Shown: positions 44,545 to 53,440 of the stretch, one piece after another
How positions within the stretch are numbered: position 1 is the stretch's first letter
Layout of the letters: each line of letters begins with the position of its first letter
NCBI RefSeq assembly: GCF_016744175.1
Contig: NZ_JADGEV010000024.1
Span: 1 to 60,985 of the forward strand
From: Neptunomonas sp.
Lineage (GTDB): Bacteria > Pseudomonadota > Gammaproteobacteria > Pseudomonadales > Balneatricaceae
Direction of reading: 5' to 3'
Length of the DNA stretch: 60,985 nt
Program-made: the position numbers and the translations under genes
The notes under the pieces: generated by a model
What the model saw: the letters and a program-made list of their open reading frames with translations, nothing else
Databases searched by the model: none
What the model was told of the DNA's origin: nothing

Positions 44545-45336
44545 TTAAACGTTGTTTAACACGGCATTGGGATAATGTTCTTGAAGAACTTTATTTTGAA
44601 ATTTGTCGTTGAAACGGCTATTTATAATAATGATGAACCGTTCGAATGGGATGTCACTGCTAATGGGATGGACTTGCGAAACATTATGAAATACCTCGTT
44701 ATCCCTAACATGCAGAATTTCTCCAGGCTCTAGAGTGACCTCAGTTAAAGGGTGCTTCCCTGTTTTGTCTTTATATAGTGCATTGCTTCCGCCAGCCACA
44801 TTGCTTCTATTTAATACTAAGATGCTAAGGAATTGACTGCCATCCTGATGAATACCCTGACCTTGTAATGGGTCAAGTAATTGTTGGCCTCTGACACCAT
44901 TAATTTGCATCAAAATAGGCTCATGAGGACCGATATTCCATAAACTTGCCCAGTTTTTAATAAACACTTGTACATCTTGGCGCTTAAGAAACTGTTGTTG
45001 TAGTTGGGGGTAATAACGTAACTTATCTGCCATTGTTGCAGCATCATTGTACTGGCTTCCTTGTGCCATCGGGCATTCATTTATAATTTGTAATTGGTTG
45101 TCATCATCTAAAAATAGCCATGACATTCGTTTCCAGCGTGTATCGACATAAGGATCTTTAGGTAAGTATTTCAGGTAGTCTTGCCACTCTTCTAAATCAA
45201 TATGTTCTTCTATATTGGCTTTACTCCATGAACCTTGTGATAAATCCTGGCGTACGCTGGACTCCCAGTAAGGTATTCCTCCATGAATAAGAGGGGGTAA
45301 GGTAGGTTGTAAGAAAGAAATATTAGAACTTTTCAT
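44545..45336 (-). CDS. 2-oxoglutarate/Fe(II) dioxygenase family protein (PF10014-like)
   Basis: The 263-residue protein has the 2OG-Fe(II) core of the family that includes Bacillus L-isoleucine dioxygenase. The iron ligands are H and D in HQDG and a distal His in EVFHNVS, and the 2OG-binding Arg is in PFERFIIII. Segments VAGGSNALY and LEPGEILHVRDNE fit the same family. It probably hydroxylates a free amino acid; which one is unknown. I prefer the ATG at 45336 (GGAG six to seven bases upstream) over the ATG four codons earlier. An Lrp/AsnC regulator gene lies upstream on the same strand. Confidence 0.82.
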   Translation of the reverse strand: MKSSNISFLQPTLPPLIHGGIPYWESSVRQDLSQGSWSKANIEEHIDLEEWQDYLKYLPKDPYVDTRWKRMSWLFLDDDNQLQIINECPMAQGSQYNDAATMADKLRYYPQLQQQFLKRQDVQVFIKNWASLWNIGPHEPILMQINGVRGQQLLDPLQGQGIHQDGSQFLSILVLNRSNVAGGSNALYKDKTGKHPLTEVTLEPGEILHVRDNEVFHNVSQVHPISSDIPFERFIIIINSRFNDKFQNKVLQEHYPNAVLNNV

Positions 45337-45396
45337 TGTTGACTCCATTCACATTAAATGAGCTTGATAGGCTATTTGCCTTATCTGGAGGTAACA

Positions 45397-45510
45397 ATGA
45401 AAGTGTTACAGGGATTGAGTCAATACTCTGATTGTTTTTTGTGCTGGCTTTATTTGGCGTTAATGTTAAAACTAATTAACATAGAAAGTATATTATTTAA
45501 CAAACTATAA
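45397..45510 (+). CDS. Candidate 37-residue membrane microprotein
   Basis: A 37-codon ORF begins five bases after a consensus ribosome site (GGAGG) in the gap between the dioxygenase and Lrp genes, on the opposite strand. It ends just inside the 3' end of the Lrp gene. The product has a probable membrane helix (CFLCWLYLALMLKLI) and a short polar N-terminus. I do not recognise it. The strong ribosome site is the main support; chance occurrence cannot be excluded. Confidence 0.35.
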   Translation: MKVLQGLSQYSDCFLCWLYLALMLKLINIESILFNKL

Positions 45511-45963
45511 GGGTATTTGGGTTGAGAATTTATTCCTTCTCATTGAAATTAGGGTGCGAAACTTCCTCATGTTTGGTTCTGCATATAAAACTTTTTCTGC
45601 AAACATTTGAAATGCGTTCATATCAGCGACATTAACAATCAAAACGAAGTCGACTTCCCCAGTTACTTGGTAACATTGAGTAACTTCTGTGCTGTTGGCT
45701 ATCCGTTTGGCAAAGACTTGGTTGAGGTCCACGCGATCGCGTTCCATTTCGACTTCCACAATTATGGTAATACCAATACCGCTAAGCTTAGGGTTTAGTA
45801 TGGATACATCTTGCTCAATAATTCCTTTTGCCCGTAATGCTTTTACTCGCTTAAGGCACGCAGGTGCAGATAATCCGACCGCTTCTGCCAAAGCAAGATT
45901 GGTGATGTTGTTATCTGTTTGTAATAAGCGAAGGATTCGCTTTTCTGTATCGTCTAGTTTCAT
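45505..45963 (-). CDS. Lrp/AsnC family transcriptional regulator
   Basis: The 152-residue protein has an N-terminal helix-turn-helix (LDDTEKRILRLL ... NLALAEAVGLSAPACLKRVKALRA, about 3-48). A C-terminal RAM/AsnC effector domain (about 65-145) follows, with VTGEVDFVLIVNVADM. Such proteins sense amino acids. Its position 170 bp upstream of the dioxygenase gene on the same strand makes regulation of that gene, in response to an amino acid, a reasonable inference. Confidence 0.9.
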   Translation of the reverse strand: MKLDDTEKRILRLLQTDNNITNLALAEAVGLSAPACLKRVKALRAKGIIEQDVSILNPKLSGIGITIIVEVEMERDRVDLNQVFAKRIANSTEVTQCYQVTGEVDFVLIVNVADMNAFQMFAEKVLYAEPNMRKFRTLISMRRNKFSTQIPL

Positions 45964-46119
45964 ATCTGGAACACCAAATGTCGATCGTGACTAAGTGGTT
46001 AATATAATTAACTAATATATTAAAATACAAAATATAATTAGTTGAAAGCTCTTCATAAAGAATTTTTATAAGGTTCTGTCTCGTTATCATATACCGACTA
46101 GCTAATTATGGGTGGCTTC

Positions 46120-47085
46120 ATGAAATTGTTTTTTACTGAACTGGGTCGAGATATTTTCCAAGTTTCTTTTACGCTTTTTAAATTGATGATTCCTGTCATT
46201 ATTGTCGTGAAAATATTTGAAGAGCTGGGTGCTGTTGAATACCTAGGTTTCATGCTTAGCCCGGTGATGCATACCGTAGGCCTGCCAGAATCTATGGGGT
46301 TTGTGTGGGCAACCACAATGTTAACCAATATATATGGTGGCATGCTGGTATTTTTCTATGTCCAGCAAGGAGAAGTGCTAACCATTGCACAAGTAACAAT
46401 ATTATCTATTCTGATGCTACAGTCACATGCTCTTCCGATTGAAGCTCGGATTGCGCAGCAAGCCGGAGTTCGCTTACGTGTAACCTTGTTGCTCAGGGTG
46501 GGTGGAGGATTAGTTTTAGCTTTTATCATGCATCATATTTATCAGTTTTATGATCTCTTACAGGAACCAATGACCTTAATTTGGCAGCCAGAAATGCCTG
46601 AGCCTGGTTTGCTTGCATGGGGAGTTAGCCAAGTAGAAAGCTTAATTATGATTCAAGTTATAATTGTGATCTTACTGACCGTATTAAAGTTATTGAAAAT
46701 AGCAGGGATAGAGCGCTTGATGGCACTACTGTTACGCCCTGTTTTGCGTTTGGTGGGCATTGGTCGTGAGGCAACAACAATTACCATTGTGGGTGTAACG
46801 CTAGGATTATCCTTTGGCGGTGGCTTATTGATAAAAGAAGCTCGAGCAGGGCACGTAGCCAAACGTGATATTTTTGCTTCTATGAGCCTCTTAGCGCTGT
46901 GTCATAGTATTATCGAAGATACATTGCTGGTAACCGTTTTGGGCGCTGATCTTTCAGGGGTTTTATGGGCGCGTTTATTGTTTACATTCGTCTTTATCGG
47001 TGTCCTGACTCGCGTGCTAAATGCTTGTCCTGACTCATTCTGGAAGACCCATCTCGTTAATAAGCATGTTGAACCATTAGGCTAA
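46120..47085 (+). CDS. Nucleoside-recognition (Gate) domain membrane protein
   Basis: The product (about 321 residues) is an integral membrane protein with 8-9 helices and two Gate-type repeats, recognisable as MIPVIIVVKIFEELGAVEYL and LRPVLRLVGIGREATTITIV. Conserved segments WATTMLTNIYGGM and LGLSFGGGLLIKEA match the family of YjiH/SpmA-like Gate proteins. The transported molecule is unknown. The ATG at 46120 is preferred because GGTGG precedes it; another ATG lies four codons upstream without a ribosome site. Confidence 0.8.
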   Translation: MKLFFTELGRDIFQVSFTLFKLMIPVIIVVKIFEELGAVEYLGFMLSPVMHTVGLPESMGFVWATTMLTNIYGGMLVFFYVQQGEVLTIAQVTILSILMLQSHALPIEARIAQQAGVRLRVTLLLRVGGGLVLAFIMHHIYQFYDLLQEPMTLIWQPEMPEPGLLAWGVSQVESLIMIQVIIVILLTVLKLLKIAGIERLMALLLRPVLRLVGIGREATTITIVGVTLGLSFGGGLLIKEARAGHVAKRDIFASMSLLALCHSIIEDTLLVTVLGADLSGVLWARLLFTFVFIGVLTRVLNACPDSFWKTHLVNKHVEPLG

Positions 47086-47169
47086 GTCGCTCGCACTTAA
47101 AGAATCAGCTATATTGCTACCGTTAAATTCGGTAAAATGCCGGCTCATTTTTCCCGTATAGAGAATACC

Positions 47170-49038
47170 ATGCCCCTGATTCGCCTTGATAAAGCCTCCG
47201 TCGCGTTTGGCTCGCGCCCTCTACTTGCTGATGTAGGTCTTAACATTGAGCCAGGGGAGCGTATTGGTTTGGTTGGGCTTAATGGGGCTGGTAAGTCGAC
47301 CTTGTTAAAAGTCATTACTGGACAAGTTCATCTAGATAATGGCGAGTTATGGATTGATCCTTCGTGTCGTATTGCTGAGCTCGCTCAGGCTTTGCCGGCT
47401 GCTGATGAGCGAAGAGTATGGGATGTTGTTGCTTCGGGATTACAAGAAGTTGTTGATATGCGTGCCGAATACGACAAGCTATCATCAAATACAGATGCTA
47501 AATCTCTCGCTAAGCTTGATCATTTATTACATGAAATGGAAGCGGTAGATGGTTGGGGGTTAGAGCAACGGGTGGAGCGGGTACTCACTCGTCTAAAGCT
47601 TAACGGCGAAGCGCTTATGTCTTCGTTGTCTGGAGGGTGGCGCCGACGTGCGGCACTGGGTACCGCCTTGGTACAAGAACCCGATTTATTATTACTTGAT
47701 GAGCCGACAAACCATCTGGATATAGATACTATTGAATGGCTTGAAAAACAGCTGTTAGAGTTTCGTGGTGGCGTGTTATTTATCTCGCATGACCGTGCTT
47801 TGGTTGATCATCTTGCGACACGTATTATCGAATTAGATCGCGGGGTTTTAACCTCATTTGTTGGTAATTATACGTCTTACACTGAGCAGAAGCAGATATT
47901 GCTAGAGCAGGAAGAGCGCCATAATGCTCTTTTTGATAAAAAACTTGCGCAAGAAGAAGTATGGATTCGCCAAGGAATTAAAGCTCGTCGCACCCGAAAT
48001 GAAGGCCGTGTTCGTGCGCTGGAGTCATTACGACGTGAGCGTTCAGACCGTCTTGGCCGTCAAGGCAAAGCCAGTTTTAACCTTGAGGCAGCACAGCGTT
48101 CAGGTAAATTGGTAGCGGAGCTTGAAAATGTGACTGTTGGCTTTAACGGCACTCCGGTTATTGAGAACTTTACGGCCGCTATTCAGCGTGGCGATAGAAT
48201 CGGCCTGATTGGCCCCAATGGTGCTGGTAAAAGTACCTTGCTTAAATTGATACTAGGCCAGCTTAAGCCTGATAGTGGAAGTGTTTCTCACGGTACCAAA
48301 CTTGAAGTAGCGTATTTTGATCAGTTACGTGGTCAGTTAGATCCAGAAAAATCAGTTATCGATAATATTTCTGAAGGACGTGAGGCGATTGAAATAAACG
48401 GCCAGCGGCGTCATATCATTAGCTATCTTCAAGATTTCTTGTTCGCACCTGAACGAGCACGGACACCCTTAAAAGCATTATCAGGTGGAGAGTGTAACCG
48501 TGTGTTATTAGCGCGACTGTTCAGCCAGCCTGCAAACTTGCTGGTATTGGATGAGCCAACAAATGACCTTGATGTAGAAACACTAGAGCTGCTAGAAGAG
48601 ATTTTGATGGACTTTAAGGGTACGGTTTTACTCGTGAGTCATGACAGGGCATTTTTGGATAATGTGGTAACCAGCTCATTTGTGTTTGAAAACGGTGGGG
48701 TATCAAGTTACATCGGTGGTTATCAAGATTGGTTAAGACAGCGTCCTACTGTTGTAAAAGAAAAGCCGCCTGCTAAAGCCGGATTGAGCCAAGCGGGGGC
48801 TGTTCCTGTGAAAAAAGCCTCAAAGCTTAGCTATAAGTTACAGCGAGAGCTTGAGCAAATGCCTGCTTTATTAGAGTCTGCAGAAGCTGAGCTTGATGCG
48901 CTAATGACAGAGACTAGCGCAGCAGGTTTTTATGAAAGCGATCATTCACTAGTCACGGAAAAGCTTGCGTTACTGCAAGAGCAGGAACGCAAGATTGAAG
49001 TGCTAATGGAGCGTTGGGTAGAGCTGGAAGCTATGTAG
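47170..49038 (+). CDS. uup: ABC-F family ATPase Uup
   Basis: Uup is a soluble tandem ATPase of the ABC-F group, linked to ribosome function and to suppression of transposon excision. The product (about 622 residues) has two nucleotide-binding domains: Walker A NGAGKSTLL twice, signatures LSGGWRRR and LSGGECNR, Walker B LLLLDEPTNHLD and LLVLDEPTNDLD. The Uup-type C-terminal coiled coil (about 545-620) follows the linker. MPLIRLDKASVAFG at 47170 is the usual start; the frame is open 11 codons further upstream. Confidence 0.93.
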   Translation: MPLIRLDKASVAFGSRPLLADVGLNIEPGERIGLVGLNGAGKSTLLKVITGQVHLDNGELWIDPSCRIAELAQALPAADERRVWDVVASGLQEVVDMRAEYDKLSSNTDAKSLAKLDHLLHEMEAVDGWGLEQRVERVLTRLKLNGEALMSSLSGGWRRRAALGTALVQEPDLLLLDEPTNHLDIDTIEWLEKQLLEFRGGVLFISHDRALVDHLATRIIELDRGVLTSFVGNYTSYTEQKQILLEQEERHNALFDKKLAQEEVWIRQGIKARRTRNEGRVRALESLRRERSDRLGRQGKASFNLEAAQRSGKLVAELENVTVGFNGTPVIENFTAAIQRGDRIGLIGPNGAGKSTLLKLILGQLKPDSGSVSHGTKLEVAYFDQLRGQLDPEKSVIDNISEGREAIEINGQRRHIISYLQDFLFAPERARTPLKALSGGECNRVLLARLFSQPANLLVLDEPTNDLDVETLELLEEILMDFKGTVLLVSHDRAFLDNVVTSSFVFENGGVSSYIGGYQDWLRQRPTVVKEKPPAKAGLSQAGAVPVKKASKLSYKLQRELEQMPALLESAEAELDALMTETSAAGFYESDHSLVTEKLALLQEQERKIEVLMERWVELEAM

Positions 49039-49039
49039 T

Positions 49040-49483
49040 CTAGTTTTCAGGTTCATAAACGCGAACAGCGAGGACATCGCAAGGTGCTCCATGTAATACG
49101 CTGTTTGCGGTTGAACCCAGAAGTAACGCCAGGCCGTGACGGCCGTGACTGCCAACAATTATTAAGTCGCACTTTTTCTCTTCGGCCATGCGATGAATTT
49201 CAGATTCAGTATGGCCTGTGATCACTTGTTGAGACTCAACAGGGTAGTTGAGTTTTTCAGAAAAAGCCGAGAGTTTGGTTCGAGCGTGCTCGTCGAGTTG
49301 GTCTTGAACAGTGGTAAGGTCCATTGGGACATCGCCACCATAAGCGAAGCTAAGCGGCTCGATAACATGTAGTACTGTTAATTCTGCTTGGTTATTCTGC
49401 GCAATAGTACGGGCTTTCTCAATGAGCTGGTCTGATTCCTCAGACAAGTCTACAGCCAAGAGAATTTTGGAATAAACGGCCAT
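49040..49483 (-). CDS. Universal stress protein (UspA family)
   Basis: The 147-residue protein is a single Usp domain. It begins with ILLAVDLSEES and carries the ATP-binding signature G-x2-G-x9-G(S/T) in GSHGRHGLALLLGSTANS. The C-terminal VLAVRV is typical. Usp proteins act in survival under growth arrest or low oxygen. An FNR-like box lies about 60 bp upstream of the start, suggesting induction at low oxygen. It converges with uup, the stops being one base apart. Confidence 0.9.
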   Translation of the reverse strand: MAVYSKILLAVDLSEESDQLIEKARTIAQNNQAELTVLHVIEPLSFAYGGDVPMDLTTVQDQLDEHARTKLSAFSEKLNYPVESQQVITGHTESEIHRMAEEKKCDLIIVGSHGRHGLALLLGSTANSVLHGAPCDVLAVRVYEPEN

Positions 49484-49513
49484 TGGGTTAATCCTCTTTA
49501 TTGAATTTACTTC

Positions 49514-49556
49514 AGTCTAGCATATAGAAACGTTATGAAATTGTGATAACCATCAA
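49514..49556 (-). promoter_or_regulatory. FNR-like box and -10 upstream of the usp gene
   Basis: GTGATAACCATCAA (49543-49556) matches 9 of 10 fixed positions of the FNR consensus. On the minus strand a -10-like TAGACT follows 23 nt later (49519-49514), close to class II spacing. The sequence also resembles half of a CRP site, so CRP is an alternative. Confidence 0.5.
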
Positions 49557-49588
49557 TAGAATATGAGTCCTTCAAAGGAAATTTTAAG

Positions 49589-50095
49589 ATGAAAATTTTT
49601 ATTATCGTTGTTGTAGTAATGTCCCTGCTAGGCTCATTTATGTGGATGATGCCAACGCAGCGAGAAAAATTTCAGGCACAATTGCGTTTAAGAGCAAAAA
49701 AAGAAGGCTTTATGGTGCAGCTCGTTAGGTTAACAGCACCAAGGGCTGAAGGTGAACTGGACGAAAAAGTCCGCAATACACCTGCTTATCGTTTGCCTAG
49801 AACGAACCTTGGTAAAAGAGAAGTGGCTGAAATGCTTCCTTGGCAAGTTTTTAAAGTTACGGCGATAGCAAATGAAGGTCTGCCAGAAGGCTGGTGTTGG
49901 AAGTTGGGGGAAAGGTCTTTGTCGGATGCTCAGTTAAGTGTGTTAAATGAAGTTATTGCACTTTTGCCTTCTGATGTTGTTGCATTGGAATCAACCCCTG
50001 TTCATGTCACCGCCTTTTGGAATGAGCGAACCGGAGAGGAGCAATTGGAAACACTCAAAGTTGCTTTAGGAAAATTGATTGAGGAAAAACTATGA
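49589..50095 (+). CDS. Conserved membrane-anchored protein of unknown function
   Basis: I do not recognise a domain. The 168-residue protein has one N-terminal membrane helix (about 3-22) and then a soluble, probably cytoplasmic or periplasmic domain. That domain is rich in charged residues, with a conserved-looking GLPEGWCWKLG segment and an alternating helix near the C-terminus. It overlaps the next gene by 4 bp (ATGA), so it is cotranslated with the DUF1653 protein and, further on, rlmF. Confidence 0.65.
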   Translation: MKIFIIVVVVMSLLGSFMWMMPTQREKFQAQLRLRAKKEGFMVQLVRLTAPRAEGELDEKVRNTPAYRLPRTNLGKREVAEMLPWQVFKVTAIANEGLPEGWCWKLGERSLSDAQLSVLNEVIALLPSDVVALESTPVHVTAFWNERTGEEQLETLKVALGKLIEEKL

Positions 50096-50325
50096 ATCAG
50101 GACCTATCACTTAAGCCTTCATTTCAGGCCGGCAAATACCGTCATTATAAGGGTAATGAATATGATGTGACTGATCTGGTAAGACACTCCGAAACGGAAG
50201 AGTGGATGGTGCTCTATCGACCTTTATACGGTGATGCTGATCTTTGGGTTCGCCCTTTTGATATGTTTTTTGAGCAAGTTACCTTGGACAATGGTCAGCT
50301 TGTTGAACGGTTTGAGAAGTTATAA
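50092..50325 (+). CDS. DUF1653 domain protein
   Basis: The 77-residue protein fits DUF1653: KYRHYKGNEYDVTDLVRHSE and VLYRPLYGDADLWVRPFDMFFEQV are close to the domain consensus. The fold is a small beta barrel; the function is unknown. The start overlaps the previous gene, and the last base of its stop is the first base of the rlmF start, giving a tightly coupled three-gene unit. Confidence 0.88.
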   Translation: MNQDLSLKPSFQAGKYRHYKGNEYDVTDLVRHSETEEWMVLYRPLYGDADLWVRPFDMFFEQVTLDNGQLVERFEKL

Positions 50326-51263
50326 TGAGTGGTAAATTACATCCCAAAAATCTTCATCAGGGTCGCTATGATTTAGTTGCGTTAAGTCTTACTTGCCCTG
50401 AGCTTACTGCGTTTCTTAGGCCGAACCCTAAAGGAGATCAAACGATCGACTTTAGCGACGAAAAAGCAGTGCTTTGTTTAAATAAAGCGTTGTTAGCTCA
50501 TTACTATCATGTTCAACATTGGCAGATTCCCCCCGGCTACTTATGTCCTCCCATTCCAGGGCGCGCAGATTACATACATTACATAGCTGACCTGTTAGCT
50601 ACAGGTAATGAAAAACAATGTCCGACAGGAAAAAAAGTTCATGTGCTGGATATTGGCACGGGTGCTAACTGTATTTATCCGATTATTGGTAGTCAAAGCT
50701 ATGGTTGGCAGTTTGTAGGGACTGATATTGACCCCTTGGCAGTTAAAACAGCGGGTTTAATTATTCAATCAAACAGTGCTCTTAATAAACTTATTAAGGT
50801 GCGACAGCAAAAAGAGAGTGCGTGTATTTTTAAAGGCATTATTAAGCCTAAGGACAGATTTGATCTAACACTTTGTAATCCTCCTTTTCACGCCTCAATG
50901 AAGGAAGCTCAAGCGAGCAGCCAGCGGAAGTGGCAAAATCTTAACAAAGGAATAAAAGAAAATTCATCTGAATTGAATTTTGGTGGGCAGCAGTTTGAGT
51001 TATGGTGTCCCGGTGGAGAGTTAGCTTTCTTGGAATGTATGGTTAAAGAGAGCGTTGATTATGCTGAGCAAATTTGTTGGTTTACAAGCTTAGTTTCAAA
51101 GAAAGACAATATTAAGCCATTACAGCAAATACTTAAGCGCTTAGGGGCAAAGCAGTGTGAAGTTATTAACATGAGCCAAGGACAGAAAGTGAGCCGATTG
51201 ATCGCTTGGAGCTTTCTTACTAAGGCTGATCATGCTCAATGGGCTAATATGTACTGGCATTAA
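50325..51263 (+). CDS. rlmF: 23S rRNA (adenine(1618)-N(6))-methyltransferase
   Basis: RlmF methylates A1618 of 23S rRNA using SAM. The 312-residue protein has the family size. The SAM-binding motif is LDIGTGANCIYPIIG and the catalytic NPPF motif is LCNPPFHAS. The N-terminus LHPKNLHQGRYD is characteristic of RlmF. It is translationally coupled to the DUF1653 gene. Confidence 0.94.
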   Translation: MSGKLHPKNLHQGRYDLVALSLTCPELTAFLRPNPKGDQTIDFSDEKAVLCLNKALLAHYYHVQHWQIPPGYLCPPIPGRADYIHYIADLLATGNEKQCPTGKKVHVLDIGTGANCIYPIIGSQSYGWQFVGTDIDPLAVKTAGLIIQSNSALNKLIKVRQQKESACIFKGIIKPKDRFDLTLCNPPFHASMKEAQASSQRKWQNLNKGIKENSSELNFGGQQFELWCPGGELAFLECMVKESVDYAEQICWFTSLVSKKDNIKPLQQILKRLGAKQCEVINMSQGQKVSRLIAWSFLTKADHAQWANMYWH

Positions 51264-51305
51264 TACCTCGTCCAATTTTCTTCTATCTTTCTTTAGGCGC
51301 TTAAC

Positions 51306-53285
51306 ATGCTTTCGGATTTGCATACTTCATTAAAAGAAGTGTTTGGTTTTGATCAATTTCGTTCAGGGCAAGAGCAAACTATTTGTCAGTTGTTAAAGGG
51401 TGACTCGTCGTTAGCAATTTTTCCCACCGGTTCTGGAAAGTCCTTGTGTTACCAGTTAGCTGCAATAAAGTTACCGCATCTAACACTTGTTGTGTCGCCC
51501 TTGTTGGCGTTAATGAAAGACCAGTTATTATTTCTTAGGCATAAAGGTATTGCTGCAGCGAGTATAGATTCTACGTTGACAGCAGAGCAAAGCAAAACTG
51601 TAATGTCTGAGGCTCGTTCCGGAAAAATAAAAATATTAATGGTATCAGTTGAGCGCTTTAAAAATGAACGCTTTCGGAATTTTATTCAATCAATCCCCGT
51701 ATCTATGTTGGTCGTCGATGAAGCGCATTGTATTTCTGAATGGGGGCATAACTTTCGGCCTGATTATCTAAAGCTTCCTGCTTATCGTGATGAGTTGCAA
51801 ATACCCCTGGTATTGTTATTGACGGCAACAGCAACGCGTAAGGTTAAAAGGGATATGGCTAAAAAATTTGATATCGCTGAAACTGATATTGTCCAAACCG
51901 GATTCTACCGCCCCAATTTAGACTTGTCTGTGGTACCTGTGAGCGCAGCGCTCAAAGATAAAAAACTTATCGATGTTGTTTGCGAGCAGCAGGGGCCAGG
52001 AATTGTATACGTCACGCTTCAGCAGAGTGCAGAGCGGGTGGCAGAATATTTGAGAAGTAAAAAGGTTAATGCAAAAGCCTATCATGCGGGGTTACCAAAT
52101 GACCTTCGCCAGCAAATACAGTCTGATTTTATGCAGGGTGAAACTCAAGTTGTTGTTGCCACTATTGCCTTTGGCATGGGTATTGATAAATCAGACATTC
52201 GTTTTGTCATTCATTATGACTTGCCGAAGTCAATTGAGAACTATAGCCAAGAAATTGGCCGTGCAGGTCGTGATGGTTATCTTTCTTACTGTGTCACACT
52301 GGCCAACTTAGATGGATTAAATACAGTCGAAAACTTTGTCTATGGTGATACTCCCGAGCTGAGCGGTATTGAGTATGTAATTAATAGTATTAAAAATGAG
52401 AGCCAGAACAGTCAGTGGGAGTTACAGGTACTTGGTTTGTCCAATGACAGTAATATTCGCCAGTTACCGTTAAAAACCTTATTAGTGCAGCTTGAATTGC
52501 TCGGAGTATTGCGACCTCTGTATGCCTATTTTGCTGATTTTAAATTAAAGCTGCTGAAGTCTGAAGACGACATATTGAGTATGTTCACAGGAGAGCGGCA
52601 AGATTTTATTGCTGCTATTTTTGCTTACACATCTTTCAAAAGAGTGTGGGGAAGCCCAGATTTTGACGCGTTATTTCAAAACTACCAATGTGAACGTTCA
52701 CGCGTGGTATCAGCATTGGAGTACTTGCAAGAGCAAGATTGTATTACGCTAGAGACTAAACGTATTACTGAAGTGTTTGCTGTTAACTCCAAAGTGTTGG
52801 CTGAACCTGATTTAGCGATGAAACTACACAATTATTTTGTTGAAAAAGAGCAAAAAGAGATAGCGCGTATAGCAACCTTAGTGCGATTTTTTGAACTGTC
52901 GCGTTGCTTAAGTCACCATCTAGCAATGTATTTTGATGATGTGCAATCTCCTGAAGTGTGCGGTCATTGCTCTGTATGTAAAGGAGAGGTAGCTCAACTA
53001 GAATATTCTTCTCTTGTTAAATGGCCTGATGATACGGAGGTCTCTCGTATTACAGGCACTTTGGTTGATCATCTAGCAGAAAAAACATCAGAATGCTCTT
53101 TATTAGAACGAAAAATCACGCTTTCACAAGAAAACATCAGCAGGTTTTTGGCGGGAATTAGTGTGCCGGTATTCAATCGATATAAAGTAAGAAAGTTGCA
53201 AGGGTTTGGGCTATGCGAGCATTTACGTTACGAAGATATTCGTAACAAGGTTCGGAGTTTAAGGGCCATAGAAAGCTATGAGTAA
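51306..53285 (+). CDS. RecQ family ATP-dependent DNA helicase
   Basis: This is an SF2 3'-5' helicase for recombination and replication repair. The 659-residue protein has Walker A FPTGSGKSLCYQL (about 37-49), DEAHC, TATATRKV, and motif VI QEIGRAGRDGY. A zinc-binding region (SRCLSHH ... CGHCSVC) and a winged-helix region follow. The C-terminal end is not an obvious HRDC. The domain between motif VI and the zinc site is longer than in E. coli RecQ, so it may be a paralogue rather than the principal RecQ; I leave the symbol open. Confidence 0.88.
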   Translation: MLSDLHTSLKEVFGFDQFRSGQEQTICQLLKGDSSLAIFPTGSGKSLCYQLAAIKLPHLTLVVSPLLALMKDQLLFLRHKGIAAASIDSTLTAEQSKTVMSEARSGKIKILMVSVERFKNERFRNFIQSIPVSMLVVDEAHCISEWGHNFRPDYLKLPAYRDELQIPLVLLLTATATRKVKRDMAKKFDIAETDIVQTGFYRPNLDLSVVPVSAALKDKKLIDVVCEQQGPGIVYVTLQQSAERVAEYLRSKKVNAKAYHAGLPNDLRQQIQSDFMQGETQVVVATIAFGMGIDKSDIRFVIHYDLPKSIENYSQEIGRAGRDGYLSYCVTLANLDGLNTVENFVYGDTPELSGIEYVINSIKNESQNSQWELQVLGLSNDSNIRQLPLKTLLVQLELLGVLRPLYAYFADFKLKLLKSEDDILSMFTGERQDFIAAIFAYTSFKRVWGSPDFDALFQNYQCERSRVVSALEYLQEQDCITLETKRITEVFAVNSKVLAEPDLAMKLHNYFVEKEQKEIARIATLVRFFELSRCLSHHLAMYFDDVQSPEVCGHCSVCKGEVAQLEYSSLVKWPDDTEVSRITGTLVDHLAEKTSECSLLERKITLSQENISRFLAGISVPVFNRYKVRKLQGFGLCEHLRYEDIRNKVRSLRAIESYE

Positions 53286-53287
53286 AA

Positions 53288-53334
53288 GCCGACACCCTCA
53301 ATAACTCAGTGAGTTACCCCAAGAGGGCGCCGGC
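53288..53334. repeat. Composite inverted repeat / terminator-like element
   Basis: GCCGACACCCTC (53288-53299) pairs with GAGGGCGCCGGC (53323-53334) apart from two positions. Inside lies a second perfect stem TAACTCA/TGAGTTA. The GC-rich nested structure just past the helicase stop could end or protect its transcript. It lacks a T run, and whether it is a dispersed repeat cannot be told from one copy. Confidence 0.45.
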
Positions 53335-53440
53335 CGTGCAGAGTGTAATTAAAGATTGAGGTTAAAACTCTCCTCTTCTTTATTAATTACCTTCAATTGA
53401 TTCAACGAGAGCCTGAAAGTTCCCTCTGATTCGCGCATAG

